The position numbers and the translations under genes are program-made. Of a stretch of DNA of 64,000 nucleotides, positions 27,972 through 36,625 are shown piece after piece (position 1 is the first letter of the stretch; each line of letters begins with the position of its first letter). This DNA comes from an uncultured Acidimicrobiaceae bacterium (GTDB taxonomy: Bacteria; Actinomycetota; Acidimicrobiia; Acidimicrobiales; SZUA-35): positions 62,001 to 126,000 of the forward strand of contig CAMYLA010000020.1 of assembly GCA_947259095.1 (NCBI GenBank). Direction: 5' to 3'. Under the pieces are notes generated by a model that had not been told where the DNA came from, ran no database searches, and saw only the letters and a list, made by a program, of their open reading frames with translations.

Positions 27972-28232
27972 GTGGCGAACATCAAGAGCCAGATCAAGCG
28001 AAATCGACAGAATGAGAAGCGTCGGCTTCGCAACCGGGCTGTCCGCTCGGAGCTCCGGACCAGGGAGAAGGCGGCGATCGCCGCCGCCGGTGGCGATGGT
28101 GAAACCGAAGCCCTCCGCCAGACGATCAAACGGATCGACCGGGCCGCGGCAAAAGGCGTGATCCACAAGAACACCGCCGCCAGGAAGAAGAGCCGGTTGA
28201 TGGCTCGGATTCAGTCCCTGTCGAGCCAGTAG
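27972..28232 (+). CDS. rpsT: 30S ribosomal protein S20
   Basis: 86 residues from the GTG at 27972 (MANIKSQIKRNRQNEKRRLR), with ACGAGG 7-9 nt upstream. The helical basic sequence ends NTAARKKSRLMARIQSLSSQ, typical S20. The longer ORF in the track adds a non-homologous prefix. Binds 16S rRNA early in 30S assembly. Convergent with holA. Confidence 0.96.
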   Translation: MANIKSQIKRNRQNEKRRLRNRAVRSELRTREKAAIAAAGGDGETEALRQTIKRIDRAAAKGVIHKNTAARKKSRLMARIQSLSSQ

Positions 28233-28344
28233 CCAGAAGAGCCAGTAACCAGAAGTAGCCGGCGGGCCGTACCGGCCAGGAGGCCAGGTCCCAGGCCGTC
28301 GCTTCCCGGGCGATCGGTCGGTGTCGACCTCGACGTTTGCCGCT

Positions 28345-29346
28345 TCAGCGGCTGAGTCGGGCCAATCGAGCCACGAGTACGGTCATGACCGTCTCGGCCG
28401 GCAACGCCGTTGCGCCCCGGAGGTCCAGATCGGCTGCGGCCAGGAGGTGGAGCGCCTCGGCGGTTCGTTTGGCTCCCAGCCGTTTGCTGACCCGCAGGGC
28501 CTTGCGGGCCGGGAAGGTCGACCCGGTCATGCCCAGGACACCGGCCGCCCCCTTCTCATCTGTGGCGCCGGCGCCGTCCAGCCGGAGCACCCGCTGGTAA
28601 TGGCCGTGCAGGGTGGCCAGCGTCTGCAGTGGATGCCGATCCCCGCCGACGGTCATCCGCTGCAGCTTCTCGAGGGCCAACGAAATCTTGCCGTCGTCGA
28701 TGGCGTCGGTAAGCTCCCACGGCGGTACATCCGAGGCCTCACCGAGAAACGGCGAGACGTCCTCGGCCGACAGTCTGGTGTCCGGGCCGAAGGTGCTGGT
28801 CAGCGTGTCCAACACCGCAGCCAACCGGCCCACGTCGTCGCCGATTCGGTCGATAATCGCCGACTTGGCGCCGGCATCGAACCGTACCGCTGCGGTGGCC
28901 AGCCGCTCGTCGAGCAACGACTTGCGACCCCGGCCCGACGGTGCGGCGTCGGTGAACTCCGCCCCCGCCGATTTCAGTGCCTCGGTGAGGCCTTTCGGCA
29001 CCGCCGGCATCCGGCCGGCGTTGCCACCTTTCTCCCACACCAGGACCAGGTCGCTGGTTTCGGGGGGTGCGGCCAGCAGCTCGATGAGCGGGAGCACCGT
29101 CGCCGCCTTCGAGAACAGAGACAGTTGCCGGCCGACGATGACCCGCCGCTCGGTGAGGAACGGCATCGTCTGGGCTGCGGTGATCAGCGGTGCCAGCGTC
29201 AGATCGGTGCCGTCGTCATAGTGCTCCTCGGTGACCTCCTCGACCATGAGGCTGCGGTCGCCGTCGCCGACGAGGTCCTTCACCGCGGCCTGGAGGGCCT
29301 GGGCCACGAGGGTCTCGTCGTCGCCTTTGATGAACACCACGGCCAC
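28345..29346 (-). CDS. holA: DNA polymerase III subunit delta
   Basis: 333 residues. Starts AVVFIKGDDETLVAQALQAA, the degenerate AAA+ fold of HolA, with LVWEKGGNAGRMP and the C-terminal collar helices (HLLAAADLDLRGATALPAET). It is the clamp-loader arm that opens the beta sliding clamp. It lies 15 bp after folP2 and may be co-transcribed with it. Confidence 0.92.
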   Translation of the reverse strand: MAVVFIKGDDETLVAQALQAAVKDLVGDGDRSLMVEEVTEEHYDDGTDLTLAPLITAAQTMPFLTERRVIVGRQLSLFSKAATVLPLIELLAAPPETSDLVLVWEKGGNAGRMPAVPKGLTEALKSAGAEFTDAAPSGRGRKSLLDERLATAAVRFDAGAKSAIIDRIGDDVGRLAAVLDTLTSTFGPDTRLSAEDVSPFLGEASDVPPWELTDAIDDGKISLALEKLQRMTVGGDRHPLQTLATLHGHYQRVLRLDGAGATDEKGAAGVLGMTGSTFPARKALRVSKRLGAKRTAEALHLLAAADLDLRGATALPAETVMTVLVARLARLSR

Positions 29347-29361
29347 GGGCCCGCTCCTCGA

Positions 29362-30201
29362 TCAGACCCTGGCCCGCACGGCCAGGATCTCGGCCATCAT
29401 GTCGGCCACCCGCCGCCCGGCCTGGACGTCGTGGGCCCTGATGACCCGGCAACCTCCGGTGATACCGATGGCATGGGCTGCGGTGGTACCGGATTCGATG
29501 TCGGTGCGCTCGGTTTCCAGGAGCTCGAACAGGAATCGTTTGTTGGAGGCCGATAGCAGCAACGGGTAGCCGAGTTCGGTCAGGGCGTCGGACCGGTGCA
29601 GCAATTCCCAGGACATGCGGGGCGTCTTGCCAAGGTCGAGTCCGGCGTCGATGATGATCCGCTCACGGGGGATGCCGACGGCCAGCGCCCGCTCGGCCCG
29701 CTCGGCCAGAAACGACCGGACGTCGCCAACCAGATCCTCGTAGACCGGCTCGGGGTCCGGGACCCGGGGGGCCAAACGGATGTGGGTAGCGATCACCGAC
29801 GCCCCGCCGGCGGCGGCAACGGTCAGGTAGTCGGGGTCGGCGAATCCGCTGATGTCGTTGCCGATGTCGGCGCCGATCTCGATGCACTGTCGCAGCACCT
29901 CGGCCCGCCACGTGTCGACCGAGATCGGCACATCGAAGCGGCGCCGGAGGGCGTCCACAGCCGGCACGACCCGCTCCAGCTCCTCCTGGAGATCCACCTC
30001 GTCACCGGGGCCGGCCTTGACCCCACCCACATCGAGGAAATCGACCCCGTCGTCGACCAGCTTCTCGGCCTTGGACAGGAAATCGTCGAAGTCCCAGTAC
30101 TGGCCGGCGTCGAAGAAGCTGTCCGGCGTGCGGTTGAGGATGCCCATGACCAAGGCTCGATAGGTGATATCGAAGCGGTGAGCGCCGAGGTCGAGAAACA
30201 C
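29362..30201 (-). CDS. folP2: FolP2-type dihydropteroate synthase paralogue
   Basis: 279 residues with a TIM-barrel pterin-binding domain. VMGILNRTPDSFFDAGQYWD matches the family start. However, the canonical GGESTRPG loop is replaced by DVGGVKAGPGDEVD, the signature of mycobacterial FolP2. ISVDTWRAEVLRQ and GNDISGFADPDY follow. FolP2 of Mycobacterium is reported not to make dihydropteroate, so folate synthesis should not be assumed from this gene. Its true substrate is unknown. Confidence 0.85.
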   Translation of the reverse strand: MFLDLGAHRFDITYRALVMGILNRTPDSFFDAGQYWDFDDFLSKAEKLVDDGVDFLDVGGVKAGPGDEVDLQEELERVVPAVDALRRRFDVPISVDTWRAEVLRQCIEIGADIGNDISGFADPDYLTVAAAGGASVIATHIRLAPRVPDPEPVYEDLVGDVRSFLAERAERALAVGIPRERIIIDAGLDLGKTPRMSWELLHRSDALTELGYPLLLSASNKRFLFELLETERTDIESGTTAAHAIGITGGCRVIRAHDVQAGRRVADMMAEILAVRARV

Positions 30202-30306
30202 GACTCGACGGTATCGTGAGCTGATCGGCGACGCGCCCGGGGTCGGCGCCGACGGCCTGGTGGATCGTGGCGGAAAAAGCCGGGCCGGACAGGTGGGCCC
30301 GGCCGG

Positions 30307-30516
30307 TCAGGCCCGGGCGGTTCGACGCTCGGCGACCACCAGCCAGATCCCGCCGATAACGGCGAAGATCGAGAACAGGAACAACATTGCCGCCAACATC
30401 GAGCCGATCACCGGCACGATGTCGATGTAGCGGCTGACCAGGAAAGACAAGATCCCCGCCAACAACAGTGTGGTTCCCGGCCTCATCAGTAGTGCCATGG
30501 GCCAAGTGTACTGCAT
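30307..30516 (-). CDS. Small two-span membrane protein
   Basis: 69 residues from ATG 30516 with AGGGAC upstream; ATG 30498 is an alternative start. Two hydrophobic stretches (LLMRPGTTLLLAGILSFLVS and SMLAAMLFLFSIFAVIGGIW) with a short connecting turn and a basic C-terminus (VVAERRTARA). No family recognised. Actinobacterial genomes hold many such small proteins. Divergent from the M48 protease gene. Confidence 0.6.
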   Translation of the reverse strand: MQYTWPMALLMRPGTTLLLAGILSFLVSRYIDIVPVIGSMLAAMLFLFSIFAVIGGIWLVVAERRTARA

Positions 30517-30630
30517 CGGCCCGTCCCTGTAACGGGCCGGAGACCCACCGCCGGGGCGACGGCAGCCGCCCAACCCCGAGCGATGCGCCGGTGGCCCCTG
30601 CCGGCGCTCGGGCTCGATTACAGTTTTGTG

Positions 30631-31629
30631 ATGAGCTCCAGTTCCGTCGTCCCGGTCGAGAATCGACAGAAGCTGACCGATATCAGCCCCTTCTCGTGGG
30701 AGCATCCCGCCGATCGGGTGGCGCTCAATGCACTGCAGCAGATCCCCGGCTTCGACAGCCTGCTCAAGAAGGTGGTCGGCACCTTCGGTGAGCGCAACAT
30801 ATCGATGGTGTACAAGGCCCAGGCGGTCAGGGTCGGGCCCAGCCAGTACGGGAGAATCCACCGGCAATTGGAAGCGGTGTGCGAGGTGCTCGACGTTGAC
30901 GTCCCGCCGCTCTACATCTCCCAGACCCACATGGTGAACGCCGGTGCGGTCGGGATGGACAACCCGTTCATCGTGTTGAACTCGTCACTCATCGAGCTGG
31001 CCAACGATGCCGAGATCGAAGCGGTCCTCGGCCACGAGGTCGGACACATCATGAGTGAGCACGCCCTCTACCGCACCCTGTTGAACCTCCTGCTTGGCTA
31101 CGGCCAGTCTTTCACCCCGGTCATCAGCCAGGCCGTGATCCCAATCACCCTGGCTCTGCTGGAGTGGAGCCGGAAGGCCGAGGTGTCCTGCGATCGGGCC
31201 GGGCTCCTGGCGACCCAGGATCTCAATGCCGTGCTGGGGCTGCTGCTGGTGATGGCCGGCGGCATTCGGGGCCGCCGGGACGAGATGGACATCGAGGCAT
31301 TCGTCGAACAGAGCAACGACTACCGCCAGGAATCGGGCCTCGGCGCCTACTACCGGGTGATGTCGACCCTCGGCCGAACCCATCCGTTCCCGGTGATCCG
31401 GGTGGCCGAGCTGCGGAACTGGGTGGACTCGGGGGCCTACACCGAGATCATGGCCGGCAACTACCACCGCATCGGCGACCCACGGCCGTTCGCCGATGAC
31501 GCAACCATGGCCGGGCAGGCGTTCAGCGAGACCGCCAACCGGGTCTTCGAAGACACGGACCGCTACGTGAACGAGGCGCTGTTCGACTTCATGGGCGCGG
31601 CGAAACGACGGTTCAACACCGACGCCTGA
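30631..31629 (+). CDS. M48-family zinc metallopeptidase
   Basis: 332 residues from the ATG at 30631 (MSSSSVVPVENRQKLTDISP). Zinc motif HEXXH within VLGHEVGHIMSEHALYRT near residue 145, and the third ligand Glu in SRKAEVSCDRAGLLA. A hydrophobic stretch follows the HEXXH (LLNLLLGYGQSFTPVISQAV). Members are membrane-associated proteases in envelope quality control. No signal peptide is evident. It stands alone between divergent and convergent genes. Confidence 0.88.
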   Translation: MSSSSVVPVENRQKLTDISPFSWEHPADRVALNALQQIPGFDSLLKKVVGTFGERNISMVYKAQAVRVGPSQYGRIHRQLEAVCEVLDVDVPPLYISQTHMVNAGAVGMDNPFIVLNSSLIELANDAEIEAVLGHEVGHIMSEHALYRTLLNLLLGYGQSFTPVISQAVIPITLALLEWSRKAEVSCDRAGLLATQDLNAVLGLLLVMAGGIRGRRDEMDIEAFVEQSNDYRQESGLGAYYRVMSTLGRTHPFPVIRVAELRNWVDSGAYTEIMAGNYHRIGDPRPFADDATMAGQAFSETANRVFEDTDRYVNEALFDFMGAAKRRFNTDA

Positions 31630-31700
31630 GTGCTGGGCCTGGTGCCGCCCCCGGGCTGCGGCGACGGCCGGCGACCCCGACCCCGACCCCAGGCCGCTGA

Positions 31701-33647
31701 TCAGCCGCCGCCCGGCCGTCGAGCCGTCGGGGCGTCGACCGTGGCGTCGATCCGGACGTCGAGGCGCCGCCCGTCGGTGCTCGGCGTGACCACCAACGAC
31801 CCCTTCGACGTGGGAATCGTCGACTCGACGAGCAACCGGCGGGCCCCGATGATGCGATGTTGGGGCGGGGCCCGGATCACCGACACCTCCAGAAGTTCCC
31901 TGGCTGCGGCCACCACCTCACCCGATCGGGCCGAGCCACGCTCGGCGATCAGGAGATCGACCCGTCGGACACCGGCGGCCCGGCAATCGGCCAGGGCTCG
32001 ACCGTCGGCGTCCGCGCCGACCACCAGCACCGCCGGCCCGGCATCGCTGCCGGGAAACCAGCCCAGCCCAGGTCCACAGACCACCGGGTCGGGCGCTCGG
32101 GGCACGGCGGCCAGCAGCACCGCCAGCCCGGCGACGGCCAGGCCGGACCGGACCAGCATCGGAAGCGTCCGGCTCCTGGCCAGCAACCAGAGACCAACCA
32201 GTCCCAGGGCGGCGAGGGGAGCCACCCGGGGGGCGGGAAGGCGGGCATGCCAGGTCGCCACCGCCTCGATCCACCACAGCAGTGCCTCGGCCGGCAGCTG
32301 GACGACCGACGCCGCCTCAGCCGGCAACAGCCCGGCCAGGACCCCCACGGTCAGCCCGACGGTCATGATCCCCGCTGCGGCCCATCCGGCCAGCACATTG
32401 GCCGGTATCGAGGCGAGCGACAACGGCCCGAAGTAGAGCGCCAGCAGCGGGCCGACACCGATCTGTGCCGACAGGGTGGTGGCCAGCGGGCCCCGCAGCC
32501 AACGCGGCCCACGGAGGCGTCCTTCGATGGTGGGCTGGAGCAGCAGGATCCCGGCCGAGGCCGCCACCGACAGCTGGAAACCGACTGCGTCGACCAGGAA
32601 CGGATCCAGGCACACCAGCCCCAGCGCCGCCAGGGCCAGCACCTGCAGCCCCGATCGTTCCCGGCCGGACATGGTGGCCCAGGCGGCGATGGCCGCGGTG
32701 GTGGTGGCCCGCAGCACCGACGGCTCCAGCCTGGTGATCATGGCGAAGATGGCCAGCAGCGCCACCACGGCGAGGAACCGACTTCGGAAGCCGAGGGTCT
32801 CCAGCAGCGGCCGGGCGACGGCCAGGACAAAGGCCACGTTCTGACCCGACACCGCCAGCAGGTGGGAGAGCCCGGAGGCCCGGAACCGCAGCCGCTGGCC
32901 CAGGGTCTGGGATCGATCGTCGCCGATGACCAGGCCGAGGTACAACGACCTTCGGGGGCCGGCCATGGTGGCACCTCCGGCAGCGATGCGATCGCGGAAG
33001 AACTCGGGGATCCGATGCTGGGGAGCCGGTTCCTCAACGGAGCTGGCATGGTCGACCGAGGCCAGCCCGGTGATATGGCGGTGGCGGAAACGGCTCGGAT
33101 TCCCCATCGGGCGGAGCCGACCCTCGAGCCGCACCGTTTCGCCGATGGAGGTGCCGTCGAACATCGCTCCGGCCGAACCGTAGGCGGTGGCCTCGATCCG
33201 GTCGCCGGAGGGGAGCCGCAGTTCGAGCCGGGTGGCGGCACCGAATCGGCTGGGATCGCCCAGCACGGTGGCCGGCGATCGCAGCGGGCCGGGGTCGAGC
33301 AACCGGTGGGCATCGTCGGCTCGGGCACCGAGGTGGGAACAGACGACGAACGCCGCGATCACCAACCCGACGGGCCGGCGGCGAACCGCCGACACCGCAG
33401 CCAGGCCGAGGCCGAGCACCAGCACCGCCCGCGGAGCGGCCGCCGACCAGGCCACATCGGCGCCGATCCAGCCGCTGACCGCCAACACCACCGTCCCACT
33501 CTCCCCCAGCCGACCGAGCGCGGCCGGAGGCCGACCAGCGAGGCTCGCCGGTCGACCCGACGGCCGGCCGAGCCCGGGCCCCGGGGAAAACGTGGCTGCC
33601 GGGCTTCCCCGACCCCCCGACCGGACCTCAGACCGTGACCAGATCAC
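31701..33647 (-). CDS. comEC: ComEC/Rec2-type DNA uptake channel
   Basis: About 648 residues, GTG start overlapping the comEA stop by 20 bp; the first 50 residues are uncertain. Many membrane spans. The competence-domain core SGLSHLLAVSGQNVAFVLAV is clear near residue 240. The C-terminal part resembles a DUF4131-ComEC arrangement, but the metallo-beta-lactamase-like end is shortened and lacks clear HxHxDH. In competent bacteria it passes single-stranded DNA through the membrane. Partner comEA is next to it. Confidence 0.88.
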   Translation of the reverse strand: MIWSRSEVRSGGRGSPAATFSPGPGLGRPSGRPASLAGRPPAALGRLGESGTVVLAVSGWIGADVAWSAAAPRAVLVLGLGLAAVSAVRRRPVGLVIAAFVVCSHLGARADDAHRLLDPGPLRSPATVLGDPSRFGAATRLELRLPSGDRIEATAYGSAGAMFDGTSIGETVRLEGRLRPMGNPSRFRHRHITGLASVDHASSVEEPAPQHRIPEFFRDRIAAGGATMAGPRRSLYLGLVIGDDRSQTLGQRLRFRASGLSHLLAVSGQNVAFVLAVARPLLETLGFRSRFLAVVALLAIFAMITRLEPSVLRATTTAAIAAWATMSGRERSGLQVLALAALGLVCLDPFLVDAVGFQLSVAASAGILLLQPTIEGRLRGPRWLRGPLATTLSAQIGVGPLLALYFGPLSLASIPANVLAGWAAAGIMTVGLTVGVLAGLLPAEAASVVQLPAEALLWWIEAVATWHARLPAPRVAPLAALGLVGLWLLARSRTLPMLVRSGLAVAGLAVLLAAVPRAPDPVVCGPGLGWFPGSDAGPAVLVVGADADGRALADCRAAGVRRVDLLIAERGSARSGEVVAAARELLEVSVIRAPPQHRIIGARRLLVESTIPTSKGSLVVTPSTDGRRLDVRIDATVDAPTARRPGGG

Positions 33648-34143
33648 GGAGTGCAGCCAGTTTCGCCGGGCCGATGCCGGGCACCGATGTCAGATCCTCG
33701 ACGGTGAGGAAACCGCCGTGCTCCGCCCGCCAGCCGACGATGGCGGCCGACGTGGCCGGACCGACCCCGGGGAGCGCCTCGAGCTGCTCGGCGGTTGCGG
33801 CGTTGAGGTCGATCGGCCCGGTCGACGGAGGCGAGGCCGCCGACCCATCGCCGGCAAGCGAGCGGGCCGATACCACCAGCGGCCCGGCGACCTCCTCGCC
33901 CCTCGCAGGCACCCTGACCTGGTCGCCGTCGGCGATCGGGGCGGCGAGGTTCAGCCGCTCCGGGTCGGCGGCCTCGGTCACGCCTCCGGCAGCCGAGACC
34001 GCATCGACGATCCGGCTGCCGGGGGCCAGCATCACCAGCCCGGGGCGGGTGACCTCGCCGATCACGTGGACGATCAGGTCGATCGGGGGTGCAACCGGTT
34101 CGGGCGTTGTCGACGTGGCAGCCGCCGGCGCCGGACCTCGCAC
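33628..34143 (-). CDS. comEA: ComEA DNA-binding competence protein, soluble part
   Basis: 171 residues from a GTG. A SLBB domain (VHVIGEVTRPGLVMLAPGSR) is followed by tandem helix-hairpin-helix motifs (DLNAATAEQLEALPGVGPAT; LTSVPGIGPAKLAAL), which bind double-stranded DNA. The membrane anchor expected ahead of it is present only in another frame (34074-34472). Either the gene is frameshifted or the soluble part is made alone. It overlaps comEC. Confidence 0.85.
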   Translation of the reverse strand: MRGPAPAAATSTTPEPVAPPIDLIVHVIGEVTRPGLVMLAPGSRIVDAVSAAGGVTEAADPERLNLAAPIADGDQVRVPARGEEVAGPLVVSARSLAGDGSAASPPSTGPIDLNAATAEQLEALPGVGPATSAAIVGWRAEHGGFLTVEDLTSVPGIGPAKLAALRDLVTV

Positions 34144-34472
34144 CGACGGTCCGCCGTCCCCGTCCCGGTGCCGGCCAGCGGGACAAGCTCCTCAACCGGT
34201 GGCTGTGGGGCCGGACGACCGAGCCACCAGCCGAGGGCGGAAACGCAGACGACCGCGCCCACCAGACCCCAGACAACGGCGGGCCGCTGCCGCCACAATT
34301 CGAACCGCAACACCATGCCGTCGAGGCGGTCGGCCAGGCCGAGCGGGCCGGGCCCGGTCGGATCGGTTCCTGTGGCGAACCCCGGATCGCCGCCGTCACC
34401 CGGTGTGCGATGTAACGACGTTGGATCGGCTGAGCGACCGGTCGGCGGCCGGCCACGTTCTTCGAACAACAC
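34074..34472 (-). pseudogene. ComEA N-terminal membrane-anchor fragment (shifted frame)
   Basis: The frame contains MVLRFELWRQRPAVVWGLVG and AVVCVSALGWWLGRP, a single span of the kind at the ComEA N-terminus. A Pro-rich linker (VEELVPLAGTGTGT) then loses homology (ADRRCEVRRRRL). The soluble ComEA frame starts within the overlap. A one-base change near 34140-34150 (GGGGACGGCGGACC) would join the two into one normal ComEA. The start codon of this fragment is uncertain. Confidence 0.6.
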
Positions 34473-34504
34473 AAAACCCCCCGAGGATTCGGGACTTCAG
34501 GGGG
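34470..34504 (-). terminator. Rho-independent terminator after the thioredoxin-TPR gene
   Basis: On the minus strand CCCCCTGAAGTCCCGAATCC folds with TCGGGGGG and is followed by TTTTGTGTTGTT. The stem is 5-6 bp plus internal pairing with a T-rich tail, 66 nt past the stop at 34571. Best terminator candidate in the window. Confidence 0.65.
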
Positions 34505-34570
34505 AAGGTGATGTTGGAGAGCGTGGCTCTCGAAGGTGGGCGTCGGGCCGATCGGGGCCGGCGACGCCGA

Positions 34571-35293
34571 TCAGAAGAGCTGGGTCGACAGCTTTCTTCG
34601 CCAGTCGCCGGCCGCTTCGGGATTGCCTGTTGACAACTCGTCGAGCAGGGTGATGAACTCCGCTCTGGCATCGTCGTCGCCCTTCACGTTCGGCAACAGT
34701 GCCGACAGCTTGGCGTCGATCTCGTTCTGCGCATCGGGCGGCAGGACCATGGCCCGGGCCGCAGCCAGCATGGTCTCGATGTCCTCGTCGCCATCGGGAA
34801 AGGCGCTGAGCACGGTGACGGCCTCGTCGGGACGCCCGGACTGGAGCAGCAGTTGCGTCAACAGCACCGCCGCCGGTTTGCTCTCCGGATCGAGTTCCAG
34901 CGCCTTTCGCAGCGACTCCTCATCTCCCTTGGCGAGGAGCTGCTCGACCTCTCCCCCATCGACCGCGCCGCCGACCAGTTCCGAGACGAAGGCCCTGACC
35001 TGGGCTTCGGGTTGGGCGCCCATGAAATTGGAGACCACCTGGCCCTTGTCGAGGGCGTAGACCGCAGGGATCGACTGGACCTGGAAGGCCTGGGAGGCCT
35101 GCGGGTTCTCATCGACGTTGATCTTGGCCAACACCACCCCGCCGCCGGTCTCGGCGATGACCTTCTCCAGGATGGGACCGAGCGTCTTGCACGGACCGCA
35201 CCACGGCGCCCACAGGTCGACGACCACCGGCGTCGACATCGAACGCTGCAGAACCTCAGCCTCGAACGTTGCGTCGGTGACATCTATGCTCAT
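34571..35293 (-). CDS. Thioredoxin fused to TPR domain (YbbN/CnoX-like)
   Basis: 240 residues from ATG 35293 (MSIDVTDATFEAEVLQRSMS). Thioredoxin domain to about residue 115, with active site DLWAPWCGPCKTLGP and the cis-Pro in QSIPAVYALDKG. The C-terminal 125 residues form TPR-like helices (LLTQLLLQSGRPDEAVTVLS). This layout matches the chaperedoxin CnoX/YbbN, which holds unfolded proteins and protects cysteines. Unlike E. coli CnoX (SXXC) it keeps a full CGPC, so it may also be redox-active. Monocistronic, with its own terminator. Confidence 0.85.
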   Translation of the reverse strand: MSIDVTDATFEAEVLQRSMSTPVVVDLWAPWCGPCKTLGPILEKVIAETGGGVVLAKINVDENPQASQAFQVQSIPAVYALDKGQVVSNFMGAQPEAQVRAFVSELVGGAVDGGEVEQLLAKGDEESLRKALELDPESKPAAVLLTQLLLQSGRPDEAVTVLSAFPDGDEDIETMLAAARAMVLPPDAQNEIDAKLSALLPNVKGDDDARAEFITLLDELSTGNPEAAGDWRRKLSTQLF

Positions 35294-35462
35294 CGAGTAC
35301 ACGCTACCGGTGGACAACCGACTTTGTCGCCGGGCGCCCGTTCCCTACAGTGGCCGTTGACGGCCGTCGGAGTGGCTGCTCGATCTGAGCCGGCCCCCCG
35401 CCGGAGGTATCGAACGACCCCGGTCGACCGGCGATCGAGGCAGGACGGAAGGACGTAGGATC

Positions 35463-36476
35463 GTGCGAGTTGACGGAGGATTCGGGATGGGCGGCGAACT
35501 CGGCAGCGCCATCACCGCAGCCAAGGAACACGAGGCCGCAGGCTACGACGGGTTCTGGACCGCCGAGACCAGCCATGACCCGTTCCTGCCCCTGCTGCTG
35601 GCGGCCGAGCACACCGAGACCATCGAACTGGGGACCTCGATCGCCGTCGCCTTCGCCCGCAGTCCGATGACGCTGGCCAACACCGCCTATGACCTCCAGG
35701 CGTACTCCGGCCGATTCATCCTCGGGCTGGGATCCCAGATCAAGCCCCACATCACCAAGCGGTTCTCCATGGAGTGGTCGAAGCCGGCGGCCAGGATGCG
35801 GGAGATGGTGCTGGCCATCCGGGCCATCTGGGACTGCTGGAACAACGACTCCAAACTTGACTTCAGGGGCGAGTTCTACACCCACACCCTGATGACGCCG
35901 TTCTTCAACCCCGGACCCAATCCCAATGGCGACGCCAAGATCTTCCTAGCCGGCGTCGGGCCGCTGATGACCGAGGTTGCGGGCGAAGTGGGAGACGGAT
36001 TCATCTGCCATGGGTTCACCACCGAACGATTCCTGCGTGAGGTCACCATCCCGGCCCTGGAAAGGGGACGGGCCAAAGCCGGCAAGACGATGGAGGGCTT
36101 CGAGATCGTCGGTCCCTCGTTCGTGGTGACCGGGAACGACCAGGACCAACTGGAGAAGGCGGCGATGGCAACCCGGCAGCAGATCGCCTTCTACGGATCG
36201 ACACCGGCCTATCGACCGGTCCTCGACCTCCACGGCTGGGGCGGCATGCAGGAGGACCTGAACAAGCTGTCGAAGCAGGGCGAGTGGCAACAGATGGGCA
36301 CCTTGATCGACGACGAGATCCTGAACACCTTCGCAGTGGTCGGCGAGCCGGAGGCCGTTGCCCCCGAGTTGCATCGCCGGTACGGCGATGTGATCCAGCG
36401 GATCAGCTTCTATGCGCCGTACAAGGCCGACCCGGACCGCTGGCGGACCGTCATGGCCGCCTTGAAGGATGCCTAA
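35463..36476 (+). CDS. LLM-class (luciferase-like) F420-dependent oxidoreductase
   Basis: 337 residues from a GTG with GGAAGGACG upstream. TIM-barrel features: GYDGFWTAETSHDPFLPLLL, IELGTSIAVAFARSPMTLAN and RFILGLGSQIKPHITKRFSM. These match the F420-binding LLM oxidoreductases common in actinobacteria (TIGR03617-like). Substrate unknown. It is followed by a PerM family gene on the same strand 149 bp later. Confidence 0.88.
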   Translation: MRVDGGFGMGGELGSAITAAKEHEAAGYDGFWTAETSHDPFLPLLLAAEHTETIELGTSIAVAFARSPMTLANTAYDLQAYSGRFILGLGSQIKPHITKRFSMEWSKPAARMREMVLAIRAIWDCWNNDSKLDFRGEFYTHTLMTPFFNPGPNPNGDAKIFLAGVGPLMTEVAGEVGDGFICHGFTTERFLREVTIPALERGRAKAGKTMEGFEIVGPSFVVTGNDQDQLEKAAMATRQQIAFYGSTPAYRPVLDLHGWGGMQEDLNKLSKQGEWQQMGTLIDDEILNTFAVVGEPEAVAPELHRRYGDVIQRISFYAPYKADPDRWRTVMAALKDA

Positions 36477-36625
36477 TGGCTTGTCGGGCCGTGCCGACTG
36501 GGCATACCAGATGAGCCGGACCGAGCACGCCGGATGGGGCAGACGGAGCGGCCTGGACGCGACCGTGGGTGTGGAGCCGAAGAGCCGGCCCGGGAGCAAC
36601 CGGTGAAACGGTCGGAGCCGGAGCG

